A stretch of 64,000 nt of DNA from Bacilli bacterium. Its GTDB lineage: Bacteria > Bacillota_I > Bacilli_A > RF39 > UBA660. Location: the NCBI GenBank assembly GCA_017612805.1, contig JAGAFD010000009.1, forward strand, positions 1 to 64,000. Direction: 5' to 3'. A model generated the notes under the pieces. The model was not told where the DNA came from, made no database searches, and saw nothing but the letters and a program-made list of their open reading frames with translations. How positions within the stretch are numbered: position 1 is the first letter of the stretch; each line of letters begins with the position of its first letter. The translations under genes were made by a program, and so were the position numbers. This document shows positions 1 to 8,799 of this stretch, piece by piece.

Positions 1-87
1 ATATCTTCGATACAAGAATATCAAGCACTTGTTGAAGATTGGATATTATTTTACAACACTTCTAGAATAAAATCAAAAAAGACTTAG
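1..87 (+). pseudogene. C-terminal fragment, IS3-like transposase (edge)
   Basis: An open frame enters from the left edge and stops with TAG at 85-87. The last residues include EDWILFYNTSRIKSK. A tryptophan/tyrosine-rich 'WIxFYNxxRI' stretch is typical of the C-terminus of IS3-family OrfB integrase-type transposases, which usually continue with a KLG..SP..Y block that is absent here. I infer a truncated transposase end or a diverged family member. The rest lies outside the window, so intactness cannot be judged. Confidence 0.4.
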
Positions 88-118
88 AATATTTTCTAAA
101 TCTTCTTTTTATTATTGT
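86..118. terminator. Bidirectional terminator
   Basis: An 11-bp stem (AAGACTTAGAA / TTCTAAATCTT, one G-U pair) has a short loop and A- and T-rich flanks on both sides. It lies between the left-edge ORF on the plus strand and rny on the minus strand, so it can end both. Confidence 0.65.
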
Positions 119-140
119 GAACTATTTGGGGTTCACTTCA

Positions 141-1694
141 TTATTTTGCTTCTTCTTGTGCTCTTGTTTCACGAACAACGGTAATTTTAATTGTTCCAGG
201 ATATTGCATTTCTTTTTCAATACGTTCTTTCATTTCACGAGCAATACGATAACTATTTTGATCATCTACTTCTTCTGGTTTAACAATAACTCTTACTTCT
301 CTACCAGCTTGCATTGCATAAGTCTTATCAACACCATCAAAATCATTTCCTATTGCTTCAAGTTGTTCTAAACGTTTAATATAGTTTTCTAAACTATCAT
401 TTCTTGCACCAGGTCTTGCAGCAGATAAAGTATCAGCAATTTGTACTAATACCGCAATAACTGATTCTTGTTTTTCATCACCATGATGTGATGCGATAGA
501 ATTAATAACCACTTCATCTTCATGATATTTCTTCGCAATATCTTTACCAATTTCAACATGTGAACCTTCTACTTCAAAATCAATTGCTTTACCAATATCA
601 TGTAATAAACCAGCACGTTTAGCTAAGGTTTCATTTTCACCTAATTCAGCAGCCATTAAGCCAGCTAAATGTCCAACTTCAATAGAATGTTGTAACGCAT
701 TTTGACCATAACTAGTTCTAAATTTTAATTTACCAATAATATTAACTAATTCATGATCAACATGAGATAATCCTAATTCGTAAATAGCATTATTACCAAA
801 TTCTGTAATTTTAGCCATCATATCATTAGTAACTTTATCGTATACTTCTTCAATACGGGTTGGATGAATTCTTCCATCTTTAATTAACGTTTCAATAGTA
901 ATACGAGCAAGTTCTCTACGATAAGGATCAAATGATGAAATAACAATTGCTTCTGGAGTATCATCAATAATTAAATCAACCCCAGTAACCGCTTCAATCG
1001 TACGAATATTTCTACCCTCACGACCAATTAAACGGCCTTTCATTTCATCATTAGGAAGTGCAATCGTCGTAACAGTTTGTTCATTGGTAACATCATTACT
1101 ATAACGTTGCATTGCTCCAACAATAATTTGTTGAGCAGTTTCTTTTGCTTTTAATTTAGCATTAGATTCTTCTTCTTTTAAGTAATCTTCAATTTCTCTT
1201 TGCATTGATTCTTCAACGCGTTTCATTATTAAATCATGGGCTTTTTCTTTAGAAAATTTTGCAACTTTTTCAAGTTGTTGCATTTCTTCATTTAATAATT
1301 CCGCCATTTTAGCATCTTTTTCTTGCAACTCTTTTTGTTGTTTTAACAATTGATCGTTTTTTAAATCTAGAGCTTGATCTCTTTTTTGTAATAAATCTTC
1401 TCTCTTATCTAAGTTGCTTTCACGTTTATCTAAACGTTCTTCTAATTCTTTAATTTCTTGTTTCTTTTCTTTAATTTCACGATCAGTTTCTTGTTTTAAT
1501 TTATATGATTCTTCTTTTAATTCTAAAATGCCATCACGTTTAGCCTTATCCGCTTCACGGCGTGCATTTTCAATCATTTTTTTAGCTTTATTTTCTTTTC
1601 CTTTATTAACTAATAAAGTTATTACAAAAGTAATAGCACCACCAACAAATAGCCCAATTAAAAGACATAAAATGACTAATACTGTCTTTGTCAT
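141..1694 (-). CDS. rny: Ribonuclease Y
   Basis: Membrane-anchored endoribonuclease that starts turnover of many mRNAs in Bacillota. The 517-residue protein has the family order: an N-terminal membrane helix (VLVILCLLIGLFVGG), a long charged coiled coil (about 30-200), a KH domain with GRLIGREGRNIR, and an HD domain with the LLHDIGKA motif followed by SHVEIG. An in-frame ATG lies 15 bases upstream, but that ATG is part of the GGAGAGG ribosome site that precedes ATGACAAAG by 6 bases, so I place the start at 1694. The gene lies near recA and pgsA as in B. subtilis, although cinA is not found here. Length and motifs are normal. Confidence 0.97.
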   Translation of the reverse strand: MTKTVLVILCLLIGLFVGGAITFVITLLVNKGKENKAKKMIENARREADKAKRDGILELKEESYKLKQETDREIKEKKQEIKELEERLDKRESNLDKREDLLQKRDQALDLKNDQLLKQQKELQEKDAKMAELLNEEMQQLEKVAKFSKEKAHDLIMKRVEESMQREIEDYLKEEESNAKLKAKETAQQIIVGAMQRYSNDVTNEQTVTTIALPNDEMKGRLIGREGRNIRTIEAVTGVDLIIDDTPEAIVISSFDPYRRELARITIETLIKDGRIHPTRIEEVYDKVTNDMMAKITEFGNNAIYELGLSHVDHELVNIIGKLKFRTSYGQNALQHSIEVGHLAGLMAAELGENETLAKRAGLLHDIGKAIDFEVEGSHVEIGKDIAKKYHEDEVVINSIASHHGDEKQESVIAVLVQIADTLSAARPGARNDSLENYIKRLEQLEAIGNDFDGVDKTYAMQAGREVRVIVKPEEVDDQNSYRIAREMKERIEKEMQYPGTIKITVVRETRAQEEAK

Positions 1695-1783
1695 ATATAT
1701 CCTCTCCATAAAAGTTTAATTAAACTTTTATATGTTTATTATAAAAGCTTTTTTATATTAGTGCAATATTTTTTAAAACAAAA

Positions 1784-1807
1784 AAGTGATGAGCATTGCT
1801 CATCACT
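1784..1807 (-). terminator. Terminator of the ABC exporter gene
   Basis: A near-perfect inverted repeat (AGTGATGAGCA / TGCTCATCACT) lies just after the transporter stop codon. On the minus strand it is followed by six Ts. Confidence 0.85.
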
Positions 1808-1809
1808 AA

Positions 1810-3540
1810 TTAATTTGAAGATTCATTCAAATATAGTTTTTGATATACTTTTGAATTCTTAAGTAATTCTTTGTGGGTTCCGGATGCTTCAAGTTTACCT
1901 TTATTAATAATATTAATTACATCAGCATCTAAAATAGTTGATAAACGGTGTGCAACAATAACGATGGTGTGATCTTTAACTAATGAATCAATGGTCTTTT
2001 TAATATAATCTTGTGATTCATTATCTAAAGCAGAAGTTGCTTCGTCAAATAAAATTATCTTCGTATCAAGAAGGAGTGTTCTGGCAATAGCAATACGTTG
2101 TTTTTGACCACCAGATAAATTTACTCCACCCTCACCAATAATAGTTTCATAGCCATTTGGAAGTGACATAATATAATCATCAATATAAGCTTTTTTACAA
2201 ACAGCTCGAACTTCATCTAAAGTTACATTCTTTTTAATATATCGAAAATTATCCATAATTGATAAATTAAATAAGAATGGTGCTTGACGAATAATTGAAA
2301 TATTTTTTCTTAAACTTTTCTCCGATAAATCTTTAATATTAATCCCATCAATTAAGATTTCGCCTTCTGTAGCATCAAAATATCTTAATAATAGGTTAAA
2401 TAATGTAGATTTACCATTTCCCGAACGACCAACAATAGCATTCTTTTTATTTGGTTCTAAAACTAAATCTAAGCCTTTTAATGTAAAATCTTCATCTTCA
2501 CGATATTTAAATTTAACATTCTTAAATTCAATTAAACCCTTTGGATTCTTAATGGTCTTTTTACCATAAGCTTCATCAGGATATAGCTTATTATTAACAA
2601 TTTCATCAATTCTTTTTAACGAAACCGAAACTTTATTAAAATTAACCCCAAAATCGGATAATGATTCCACAATTTCATCAATACGCCAGATATAAGAATT
2701 TAAAGTAACAAAAATTGCATAAGTAATCATTCCATTCATAACATAACGCCCAGCAACATAAATTATTGCAAAATTAAGCGCAAAGTATAAGAAATTGTTA
2801 ATACAGTAATATAAGGTTTCATAACCACGAATACGTTTTTCATTAGCAAATAAGGTTTCTAAAGTTCCTGATACATTATCTTCAATAACATCTGAAATAC
2901 CTAAGGCTTTTATTTCTCTTATTCCGGTAATATTCTCCGTTGCTTTCTTAACATATAAATCTGATTGTTCTTTAATTTTTTCTTGAGTTTTCTTAATTTT
3001 TGGAAAGAAGAAATTAGAAACAAATCCCATAATTAAAGCAAATAATAAGATCGTACATCCCATTAAAGTAGATATCTTAAATGCTAATACTAAAATAACT
3101 AATACAACAATAGATTTGCAAATTAATCTAATCATGTCCTTTAAAAGTGACATAACACGGTCAGTATCAGAATGTAAGCGATTGATAAATTCGCCAACCC
3201 CAATATCTTCAAAGGCGATTGCTGGTAGTTTATCAATCTTTTTATACATATCCATTGATACACGACGAACAAATTTCATTTCTAAATAGTTGTATAATCG
3301 ATCTCTAAAATAAGCTAAAAACGAAAAACAGAAAATATAGATTCCTTCCCATAAAAGTAAGTAAAATAAGAATAAAGATAACTCTTTACTCAACATATGT
3401 TCAATTGCTTTACCCCAGAAAAATGCGGCTGTTAAGGCTGGAACATATGATATTAAAACTAAGAAAATATACAATAATACTTTAAACCAATCTTCTTTTA
3501 AATAATTAATTAAGATTTTAAAGTTTTTTAACTTTTTCAT
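1810..3540 (-). CDS. ABC exporter, fused permease and ATPase
   Basis: A 576-residue half-transporter: about six membrane helices (residues 20-310), then one nucleotide-binding domain with Walker A GRSGNGKST, signature LSGGQKQRIAI, Walker B IILFDEATSALD and the H-loop AHRLST. This is the exporter type that moves lipids, drugs or peptides, probably as a homodimer. An upstream in-frame start exists at 3576, but AGGTGG lies just before ATGAAAAAG at 3540. There is no N-terminal C39 peptidase domain. A 31-codon peptide gene sits directly upstream in the same direction, separated by a terminator-like hairpin. That layout suggests the peptide as a possible cargo, which is inference only. Confidence 0.9.
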   Translation of the reverse strand: MKKLKNFKILINYLKEDWFKVLLYIFLVLISYVPALTAAFFWGKAIEHMLSKELSLFLFYLLLWEGIYIFCFSFLAYFRDRLYNYLEMKFVRRVSMDMYKKIDKLPAIAFEDIGVGEFINRLHSDTDRVMSLLKDMIRLICKSIVVLVILVLAFKISTLMGCTILLFALIMGFVSNFFFPKIKKTQEKIKEQSDLYVKKATENITGIREIKALGISDVIEDNVSGTLETLFANEKRIRGYETLYYCINNFLYFALNFAIIYVAGRYVMNGMITYAIFVTLNSYIWRIDEIVESLSDFGVNFNKVSVSLKRIDEIVNNKLYPDEAYGKKTIKNPKGLIEFKNVKFKYREDEDFTLKGLDLVLEPNKKNAIVGRSGNGKSTLFNLLLRYFDATEGEILIDGINIKDLSEKSLRKNISIIRQAPFLFNLSIMDNFRYIKKNVTLDEVRAVCKKAYIDDYIMSLPNGYETIIGEGGVNLSGGQKQRIAIARTLLLDTKIILFDEATSALDNESQDYIKKTIDSLVKDHTIVIVAHRLSTILDADVINIINKGKLEASGTHKELLKNSKVYQKLYLNESSN

Positions 3541-3562
3541 ATGACCACCTATCTTTCTATTA

Positions 3563-3591
3563 AAAACAAGAGCCATATTAATGGCTCTTGT
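3563..3591 (-). terminator. Hairpin between peptide gene and ABC exporter
   Basis: A perfect 12-bp inverted repeat (AACAAGAGCCAT / ATGGCTCTTGTT) with a 4-base loop is followed on the minus strand by TTTTT. It looks like an intrinsic terminator placed 13 bases after the peptide stop and before the exporter ribosome site. It would let the peptide mRNA be more abundant than the exporter mRNA. Confidence 0.8.
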
Positions 3592-3603
3592 TAAACGTTT
3601 TTA

Positions 3604-3699
3604 TTAAAAGTTAAAACATGGTAAGAATATGATCTCGCCCGCCATTTTTAGCAAATTAAAAGATAAATTTTGTGAATTCAAAATTATACTAAAACTCAT
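3604..3699 (-). CDS. 31-residue peptide upstream of ABC exporter
   Basis: This frame starts ATGAGTTTT and encodes 31 residues, beginning MSFSIIL and ending FLPCFNF. The single Cys is fourth from the C-terminus. The start is preceded by AAAGGATGG at good spacing, and a consensus promoter lies about 30 bases further up, so translation looks real. The peptide has an amphipathic middle (NLSFNLLKMAGEIIFLPCF) but no basic signal-peptide N-terminus and no double-glycine site. Its place ahead of a terminator hairpin and an exporter resembles precursor genes for secreted or modified peptides. I do not recognise the family. It could instead be a leader peptide that controls the exporter. Confidence 0.6.
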   Translation of the reverse strand: MSFSIILNSQNLSFNLLKMAGEIIFLPCFNF

Positions 3700-3734
3700 A
3701 TTCTCACCATCCTTTCTTCTTCAAATTCGATATC

Positions 3735-3763
3735 AATATAACATACTATCAAGTAAGTGTCAA
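3735..3763 (-). promoter_or_regulatory. Sigma-A promoter of peptide-exporter unit
   Basis: On the minus strand TTGACA (3763-3758) is separated by exactly 17 bases from TATATT (3740-3735). The predicted start, about 3728, gives a short leader to the peptide gene. Confidence 0.8.
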
Positions 3764-3776
3764 TAAAATATCAAGA

Positions 3777-3801
3777 AAAAAAGATAGCCTTAAACTATCT
3801 T
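3777..3801 (-). terminator. Terminator after helical-repeat gene
   Basis: The AAGATAG / CTATCTT stem with a 7-base loop is followed on the minus strand by a run of Ts, just after the stop at 3803. Confidence 0.75.
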
Positions 3802-3802
3802 A

Positions 3803-4969
3803 TTAACTATTAGCAACCTTATTAGCTGTTTTTTTCTTATTATTAGCAAGTTTTAAAGCTTGCTTTTCTGAAAGATTCTTACGAATTATATCAGCATAAC
3901 CATGTTGTGCACCATTATTATATGTTTCAATAAACCCAATAATTTTATCAACGTTAGCTAATTCGCATTTACTAGCTAATTCGATAAGATTTTTAAAATC
4001 TTTTCTTTCAATGAACATGTCTTCAATAATTGCAACATCAGCACCTTCGATATTGTTGGCAAACTCAATTAGTACATCTTCCCATCCAACACACTTCATT
4101 AACTTTTTTTGATGTGCTAAAATATCAGCGCCTTCTACATCACGCGCAAACCAGTAATTTACAGAACCGTTACATTTTTGTAATACAACTGATGCTAATT
4201 TACTTACATCAGCACCTTTAACTTCATTTGCAAAATCATAACACAAACTTGCATTATCATTCCATTTATTAACATATTTAATAAGTGCTGTTTGTAATTT
4301 TTCTACATTAGCTAAATCATTAAAATCACGGGCAAATCGAAGTATATAATGAGCTGCTCCCATTTTGATAATTGCATTCTCATGGCGTTCATAATTAGCT
4401 GATGGTACCTCATTAACAAAATCATATTGTAAACTCGCCGTTCCAACCTTAACCGCTAACATACTAAGCTTATCGATATCTGCACCTTTTACATCACGCG
4501 CAAATAAAACAATCACTTTATTAGCATCTTCCGTATAATGATTATTATAATCAGCATTTAAAATGATATTTTGTAAAGCTTCAATATCAGCGCCTTCTAC
4601 ATCGCGCGCAAATTTATATACAATCTCAAGCTTTTCCGTAGGTTTTCTCTTTTGACATCCATCTTTATGAAAATATGAATGATTACACTCTTCTGTATAA
4701 TCACCTTTTAAGATTTTATCTTGGAATGGTGTAATATCAATTCCTTTTACATTTGCTGCAAATAAATAAATTGCTTCCAAATCATTACTATCTAAAATAA
4801 TTTGTTGTAATCTTTCAATGTTAGCGCCCTCAATTTCATAAGCAAACATTGCTATTAAAATATAGTTATTAGTAAGTATTGTTGAATCTTCAAGTGCTTT
4901 AACAGCTTTTTCATTATTTACATCAGCAATTACTTTTTTAAACATTGCTATCATTTGTTCATTATTCAT
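3803..4969 (-). CDS. Helical-repeat protein, paralogue A
   Basis: A 388-residue protein built almost wholly from about ten degenerate repeats of 33-45 residues. The core of each is close to 'FARDVEGADIEALQNIIL'. Clear copies begin FAYEIEGANI, FAANVKGIDI, FARDVEGADI, FARDVKGADI, FANEVKGADV and FANNIEGADV. Each repeat reads as two short helices, so I expect an alpha-solenoid binding scaffold. No signal peptide or membrane segment is seen, only a Lys/Asn-rich tail. The start is supported by GAGGAG. It sits 18 bases after a paralogue with the same MNNEQ opening, so the pair arose by tandem duplication and is probably co-transcribed. I do not recognise a named family. Confidence 0.85.
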   Translation of the reverse strand: MNNEQMIAMFKKVIADVNNEKAVKALEDSTILTNNYILIAMFAYEIEGANIERLQQIILDSNDLEAIYLFAANVKGIDITPFQDKILKGDYTEECNHSYFHKDGCQKRKPTEKLEIVYKFARDVEGADIEALQNIILNADYNNHYTEDANKVIVLFARDVKGADIDKLSMLAVKVGTASLQYDFVNEVPSANYERHENAIIKMGAAHYILRFARDFNDLANVEKLQTALIKYVNKWNDNASLCYDFANEVKGADVSKLASVVLQKCNGSVNYWFARDVEGADILAHQKKLMKCVGWEDVLIEFANNIEGADVAIIEDMFIERKDFKNLIELASKCELANVDKIIGFIETYNNGAQHGYADIIRKNLSEKQALKLANNKKKTANKVANS

Positions 4970-4987
4970 TTTGTTGTTTCTCCTCTA

Positions 4988-6025
4988 TTAATCTCCAGTA
5001 GCATCAATTAAGCCACATTTACGCATTTCAAGTCTACGTTTATATGCATCTTCTGCTTTATCAATTTCTTCAAAATATTTTTTTTCATATGTATTAGCAC
5101 CAGCAGCAAATCTTTTATACATTACATCACGAATTTTAGTTATATTAACATTTGGCACGTCACATGCAAAACCATAAAAATCAAAAGCACTAGCATATTG
5201 GTTAGATATTAATGCATCAGTAAGAGCATCAATATCAGCACCTTGAATATATTTAGCATATTGAGCCATACACGCAGCGTTTTTATATTCTAATACCACT
5301 TTTTCATGTGCTTTATTTTTTTCAATATCCCTAACAATATCCCTAGCAAAATAATAATTAGCCCAATCATTACAATTCTTAATTACATAATCAGCTAAAG
5401 GTTGAATATCAGCATTTTTAACTGTTAAGGCAAATTCATAAACATAGTTTTTATATTGTTTATAAACGTTTAAATACTCAAGTAAAGCTTGTTCTAAAAC
5501 AATAACATCAGCGCCCTTTACATCACGAGCAAAATATGTAATCCACTCTGCTTCCGGATACTTTAACACTATTTTTTGATGAGCTTCTATATTAGCGCCT
5601 TCAATATTTTTTGCAAACAACCAACTTAATTTTGGAATTTCTAACTTAATTGCAAGTTCATCAAATTCTTGAGTACCTAAATCTTTAAAATCTTTTGCAA
5701 ACTCATAAAGATAAGTGTATTTAAGATAACCACGAGCACCTTTATTTACATAATCTACCTTTAACATAGCTTCCTTTAACTCTTCTTTGTTAGCTTTCTT
5801 AACATTCTTAGCAAAATTATAAATTGCTTCTGGATCACGACTATAAGCAATTATTCTTTCTAATCGCTTTATATCAGCACCATTTACTTTTGCAGCAAAA
5901 TCAGCAATTAGTAAAAAGTCATTTTCTTCTACAATAGCATCTTCCATGATTTTTACGATTTCTTTATCGGCTTTTACTTTTTTTGCCACATTTTTGGACA
6001 TATTAATTATTTGTTCATTATTCAT
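4988..6025 (-). CDS. Helical-repeat protein, paralogue B
   Basis: A 345-residue relative of the downstream gene, with about nine copies of the same FAxxVxGADIxxL repeat, for example FAAKVNGADI, FAKNIEGANI and FARDVKGADV. Some copies have decayed, such as FAKDFKDLGT. GGAGGG lies before ATGAATAATG at 6025; the TTG three bases further up is less likely. The protein looks cytoplasmic and all-helical. The shared opening MNNEQ and repeat register show that the two genes are tandem duplicates that diverged by repeat loss and substitution. The role is unknown; a protein-interaction scaffold is the reasonable guess. Confidence 0.85.
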   Translation of the reverse strand: MNNEQIINMSKNVAKKVKADKEIVKIMEDAIVEENDFLLIADFAAKVNGADIKRLERIIAYSRDPEAIYNFAKNVKKANKEELKEAMLKVDYVNKGARGYLKYTYLYEFAKDFKDLGTQEFDELAIKLEIPKLSWLFAKNIEGANIEAHQKIVLKYPEAEWITYFARDVKGADVIVLEQALLEYLNVYKQYKNYVYEFALTVKNADIQPLADYVIKNCNDWANYYFARDIVRDIEKNKAHEKVVLEYKNAACMAQYAKYIQGADIDALTDALISNQYASAFDFYGFACDVPNVNITKIRDVMYKRFAAGANTYEKKYFEEIDKAEDAYKRRLEMRKCGLIDATGD

Positions 6026-6085
6026 CAAAAACCCTCCAAAACAAATTAATATTTATTATAAGAGATAATGTTTTTAATAGCAATA

Positions 6086-6117
6086 AAAAACTGAATAAAT
6101 TATTCAGTTTTTTTCGT
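6086..6117. terminator. Terminator overlapping the recA stop
   Basis: The stem AAAAACTGAATAA / TTATTCAGTTTTT is nearly perfect and has T-runs on both strands. It overlaps the last codons of recA. Confidence 0.8.
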
Positions 6118-7125
6118 TTTTTCACCCTTTTTGTTAATTTCAAAATGATCACGAATCTTATCTTCAAGTTCTTCTTTTAATTTTGGATTTTCTTTTAGAT
6201 AAATCTTAACGTTTTCTTTTCCTTGGCCAATCTTTTCACCATTATATGAATACCAAGCACCACTCTTTTCTAAGATACCAATTTCACTTGCTAAATCAAC
6301 GATTTCGCCTTCTCTTGAAATTCCTTCGCCATACATAATATCCACACTAGCGGTTTTAAATGGTGGTGCTACTTTATTCTTAACTACTTTAATAGTTGTT
6401 TTATTACCAATAATGGCATCGCCTTGTTTAATTGCTTCACTTCTTCTAATATCAAGTCTTACTGATGAATAGAATTTTAAAGCACGACCACCAGTTGTCG
6501 TTTCTGGATTACCAAACATAACACCAACTTTTTCTCTTAATTGGTTAATAAAAATGGCGGTTGTTTTGGTTTTATTAATTGTACCAGCTAATTTACGTAG
6601 AGCTTGACTCATTAATCTTGCTTGTAATCCGACATGAGAATCACCCATCTCACCATCAATTTCCGCTTGTGGAACTAATGCGGCAACCGAGTCAATTACA
6701 ATAATGGAAACAGCTTCACTTCTAACTAATGCTTCACAAATTTCTAAAGCTTGTTCCCCTGTATCAGGTTGACTTAATAATAATTCATTTAAGTTAACTC
6801 CTAAGTTTTTCGCATATACTGGATCAAGTGCATGTTCTGCATCAATAAATGCTGCTCTTCCACCAAGTTTTTGCGCCTCAGCAATTGCTTGCAATGCAAA
6901 TGTTGTTTTACCAGATGATTCTGGTCCAAAGATTTCGATAATTCTTCCTTTTGGATATCCTCCAACACCTAACGCAACATCAAGCGTTAATGATCCAGAT
7001 GATGTAACTTCAACATCATGATGATGATCATCGCCTAAACACATTACGGCACCTTTACCAAATTGTTTTTCTAAATCTTGTAGCACTTCTTCTAGTACTT
7101 TATCTTTTTTGTTTGTCTCTTTCAT
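6100..7125 (-). CDS. recA: Recombinase RecA
   Basis: The ATP-dependent strand-exchange protein of homologous recombination and co-protease for LexA. It has 341 residues, with Walker A GPESSGKT at about 67-74, IDAEHALDP, Walker [11 protein letters not shown] and the [19 protein letters not shown] loop region. A run of four histidines (GDDHHHDVE) follows the N-terminal helix, a small oddity compared with the usual RecA. The tail is Lys/Glu-rich. AGAGGAAAG precedes the ATG. A LexA-type operator lies about 65 bases upstream, matching one at lexA in this window, so SOS control is likely. Confidence 0.98.
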   Translation of the reverse strand: MKETNKKDKVLEEVLQDLEKQFGKGAVMCLGDDHHHDVEVTSSGSLTLDVALGVGGYPKGRIIEIFGPESSGKTTFALQAIAEAQKLGGRAAFIDAEHALDPVYAKNLGVNLNELLLSQPDTGEQALEICEALVRSEAVSIIVIDSVAALVPQAEIDGEMGDSHVGLQARLMSQALRKLAGTINKTKTTAIFINQLREKVGVMFGNPETTTGGRALKFYSSVRLDIRRSEAIKQGDAIIGNKTTIKVVKNKVAPPFKTASVDIMYGEGISREGEIVDLASEIGILEKSGAWYSYNGEKIGQGKENVKIYLKENPKLKEELEDKIRDHFEINKKGEKTKKTE

Positions 7126-7185
7126 TTTTCTTTCCTCTTCTATAATTTCATTTTAAAATACTTTTTTTTACTTGTCAACAAAAAA

Positions 7186-7202
7186 TTGAACAAATGTTTG
7201 TA
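7186..7202. promoter_or_regulatory. LexA (SOS) box of recA
   Basis: TTGAACAAATGTTTG contains the core AACAAATGTT, a relaxed form of the Bacillus-type GAAC-N4-GTTC operator. The same 10-mer, as its reverse complement AACATTTGTT, overlaps the -35 of lexA at 55778. Finding the same core at both genes is the main support. Confidence 0.7.
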
Positions 7203-7328
7203 ATCTTTTCTCCCACCCCTTTTATACCGCATAAAATGGGCAAAGTCAAATCACTCATTTGTTCAATTTTGTTTCAAATTTTAATTATTTTTAATAAAAT
7301 TATTAAAGATTTGCTATCAATAATTCAA

Positions 7329-7931
7329 TTATTTATCACTAAATAAATAATCTTTACAATTTAAATAATATTGAATTCCTGATATTACTGATAATACCGT
7401 TGCAATTAATACAATTGCTTCATCTACTCGGATACTACTACTAATAAGTTCAAATGGTAAATTATAAAACATTACTAAAGTAATACCAATCATCATTACC
7501 ATCGTTTTTGTTTTACCAGCAAATGATGCACCAATAACTTTTCCTTTTTTAGAAGATGCTGCTTTCAAAGCATCGGTAAAAGTATCTCTTGTAATAATTA
7601 CTACCGGAACTAACATACTAATAAATCCATTACAAGCTAAAATAATTAATAAACCATTAACTAAAATCTTATCCGCAATTGCGTCCATTACTTTACCAAA
7701 ATCAGTAACTAATTTATATTTACGCGCAATATAACCATCAAAGAAATCAGATAATGATGCAATTACAAATAATACCCCACAAATAATATATTTAAGATCA
7801 ACAATAACACGACCTTTAATAACAAATTCTGGAAATGCAATTCCTACTTGATACCATGGAAATAATAATATTACTAATATCAATATTGATATAACCATTC
7901 TTCCCATAGTAATTTTGTTTGGTAAATTCAT
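7329..7931 (-). CDS. pgsA: Phosphatidylglycerophosphate synthase
   Basis: Transfers the phosphatidyl group from CDP-diacylglycerol to glycerol-3-phosphate, the committed step to phosphatidylglycerol. The 200-residue integral membrane protein has the CDP-alcohol phosphotransferase signature DG-x2-AR-x8-G-x3-D-x3-D, seen as DGYIARKYKLVTDFGKVMDA from about residue 63, and several hydrophobic helices. GGAAGGG precedes the start. It lies 8 bases after the rodZ-like gene and upstream of recA, the B. subtilis ymfM-pgsA-(cinA)-recA order. Confidence 0.95.
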   Translation of the reverse strand: MNLPNKITMGRMVISILILVILLFPWYQVGIAFPEFVIKGRVIVDLKYIICGVLFVIASLSDFFDGYIARKYKLVTDFGKVMDAIADKILVNGLLIILACNGFISMLVPVVIITRDTFTDALKAASSKKGKVIGASFAGKTKTMVMMIGITLVMFYNLPFELISSSIRVDEAIVLIATVLSVISGIQYYLNCKDYLFSDK

Positions 7932-7939
7932 AACCCTTC

Positions 7940-8416
7940 CTACCTTTCAAATGCAATTATTTGCGTTTCATTACGATGGAAAGCTAACTTCTTAACACTC
8001 CATATAATAATAAATGATAATAAAATAAATACCCAAATATAAATCACAATTAATAAACGATTCGATGTTTTATTGGATTTTTCTCTAGTATATGGTGAAA
8101 CAATTTTAATTTCTTTTGTTTCTTCAATCTTTTTATCAATTACTTGTTTTTCAATTTCTTTAACTGGTATTTTAGAAGTCCATTCAAACATATAAGCATT
8201 GAACTTTTCTTCAATCATTTTGGTATCAATGCCTAAATATTTAGCATAACTTAAAATATATTCTTTTAATTCAAAAATATCTTTAAAAGAACCAATATTA
8301 CCTTCTTCAATATTTTCTAAGATAACCGTTTTTATTTTTAAGTCATTACTAGCTTCTGTAATACTAACCCCTGATTCTTCACGAGTCTCTTTAAATAAGA
8401 GTCCTATCTGATCCAA
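7940..8416 (-). CDS. RodZ/YmfM-like HTH membrane protein
   Basis: An N-terminal helix-turn-helix of the HTH_25 type (residues about 5-70, LFKETREESGVSITEASNDL) is followed by a linker and a single membrane helix (LLIVIYIWVFILLSFIIIW) near the C-terminus. RodZ proteins link MreB to the membrane and help keep cell shape. At 158 residues it is short: only a few residues remain outside the membrane, so the periplasmic domain of long RodZ is missing. AAAGGAG lies 8 bases before TTG at 8416; the GTG at 8425 is too close to that site. The ymfM-pgsA-recA neighbourhood supports the call. Confidence 0.8.
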   Translation of the reverse strand: MDQIGLLFKETREESGVSITEASNDLKIKTVILENIEEGNIGSFKDIFELKEYILSYAKYLGIDTKMIEEKFNAYMFEWTSKIPVKEIEKQVIDKKIEETKEIKIVSPYTREKSNKTSNRLLIVIYIWVFILLSFIIIWSVKKLAFHRNETQIIAFER

Positions 8417-8442
8417 GAGCGTCACTCCTTTACTAAATAGTC

Positions 8443-8799
8443 AAAAAAAAATAAATCAAATAAGCCATGTTCTGTACCTTAAAAAGGTGGCAAACATTTA
8501 TCTACTATTACTAGTTTAACTATTTCATTTTTAATTCTTACTTTAGTTAATTCCCCTACCATATTTTGGGTTTCTCACTCACGGGGTTTACCACGTTCCA
8601 CTACTTCCGTTTCCAGAAGTACTCGTCTCTTTGGCACTTTTATACCTAATTTAACCATTTGAGGTTATTTCGGAGCCGTTAGATAAAATCTACCTTAGGT
8701 TATTTTTTCCCTAAGCGTGAACACTACAAGCATTACAGCTTGTGTGAGCATGGACTTTCCTCTACAAATCAAGTTTGCAGCGTTTGCCTATGATTTATT
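8443..8799 (-). ncRNA. rnpB: RNase P RNA (bacterial type B)
   Basis: The minus strand contains hallmark RNase P RNA segments in order: GAGGAAAGTCCATGCTC, GTAGTGTTCACGC, AAAGTGCCA, GTGGAACGTGGTAAACCCC, GTGAGAAACCCAAA, TGGTAGGGGAA and ACAGAACATGGCTTA. The ends AATAAATCA and TGATTTATT pair as helix P1, and a T-run then terminates transcription, which sets both boundaries. It matures tRNA 5' ends. The 5' end overlaps the stop codon of gpsB, and gpsB-rnpB adjacency is also found in B. subtilis. This explains the 370-base gap between coding genes. Confidence 0.95.

Noticed and set aside
1414-1719. 101-codon frame opposite rny
   Set aside because: It is the reverse-strand shadow of the RNase Y coiled-coil region.
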